DNA of 8,023 bases, taken from the NCBI GenBank assembly GCA_903847545.1, contig CAINDZ010000351.1, positions 1 through 8,023 of the forward strand, written 5' to 3'. The notes under the pieces were generated by a model, which saw only the letters and a program-made list of their open reading frames with translations, was not told where the DNA came from and searched no databases. This stretch comes from an uncultured bacterium (lineage in GTDB: Bacteria; Krumholzibacteriota; Krumholzibacteriia; LZORAL124-64-63). Positions 6,861-8,023 of this stretch are shown here, piece by piece. The translations under genes and the position numbers were made by a program. Numbering within the stretch: position 1 is the first letter of the stretch; each line of letters begins with the position of its first letter.

Positions 6861-8023
<1,163 letters not shown>

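Overview
The window is a very GC-rich bacterial chromosomal segment with five protein-coding genes (two cut by the window edges), no RNA genes, no mobile elements and no CRISPR array. Two features suggest a lineage of the FCB superphylum or a nearby candidate phylum such as Eisenbacteria or Krumholzibacteriota. One is a secreted enzyme ending in a PNP...SGVYLVRL...LVLFR FlgD-like/type A sorting-like domain, preceded by a Kre9/KNH-type PNGGE..W..GS..ITW module. The other is a Hanks-type kinase with an N-terminal helical leader, a layout frequent in such organisms. This placement is an inference from domain style, not a demonstrated one.

Layout. (1) Positions 3-2387, +: the 3' part of a large glycoside hydrolase family 31 enzyme with a discoidin (F5/8C) and an NPCBM-type carbohydrate-binding domain. 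(2) Positions 2418-2450: a 13-bp-stem hairpin between convergent genes, probably a bidirectional terminator. (3) Positions 4084-2477, -: a secreted, stand-alone ComEC-like metallo-beta-lactamase-fold protein with C-terminal Ig-like and sorting-like domains. (4) Positions 4085-4340: a divergent intergenic region with an unusually A/T-rich patch, a TGnTATAAT extended -10 for the minus-strand gene, and a weaker promoter candidate for the plus-strand gene. (5) Positions 4341-5375, +: a ten-helix EamA/DMT-like membrane protein. (6) Positions 5465-6808, +: a bacterial-type poly(ADP-ribose) glycohydrolase (TIGR02452-like, GGG-X7-QEE signature) carrying an extra C-terminal domain of about 150 residues. 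(7) Positions 6861-8023, +: a Ser/Thr protein kinase with a complete catalytic domain, running off the right edge. It is preceded by a perfect TTGACA, and its ATG lies in the loop of an 11-bp perfect hairpin.

How the genes work together: the GH31 enzyme and the MBL-fold protein look like independent exported or polymer-degrading functions transcribed convergently. The transporter-like protein and the PARG may be co-transcribed (89-bp gap), but no shared pathway can be shown. The kinase has its own promoter candidate. I do not see a clear new multi-gene system. The most unusual items are the PARG fusion, the exported ComEC-like MBL protein, and the start-codon-in-hairpin arrangement of the kinase gene.
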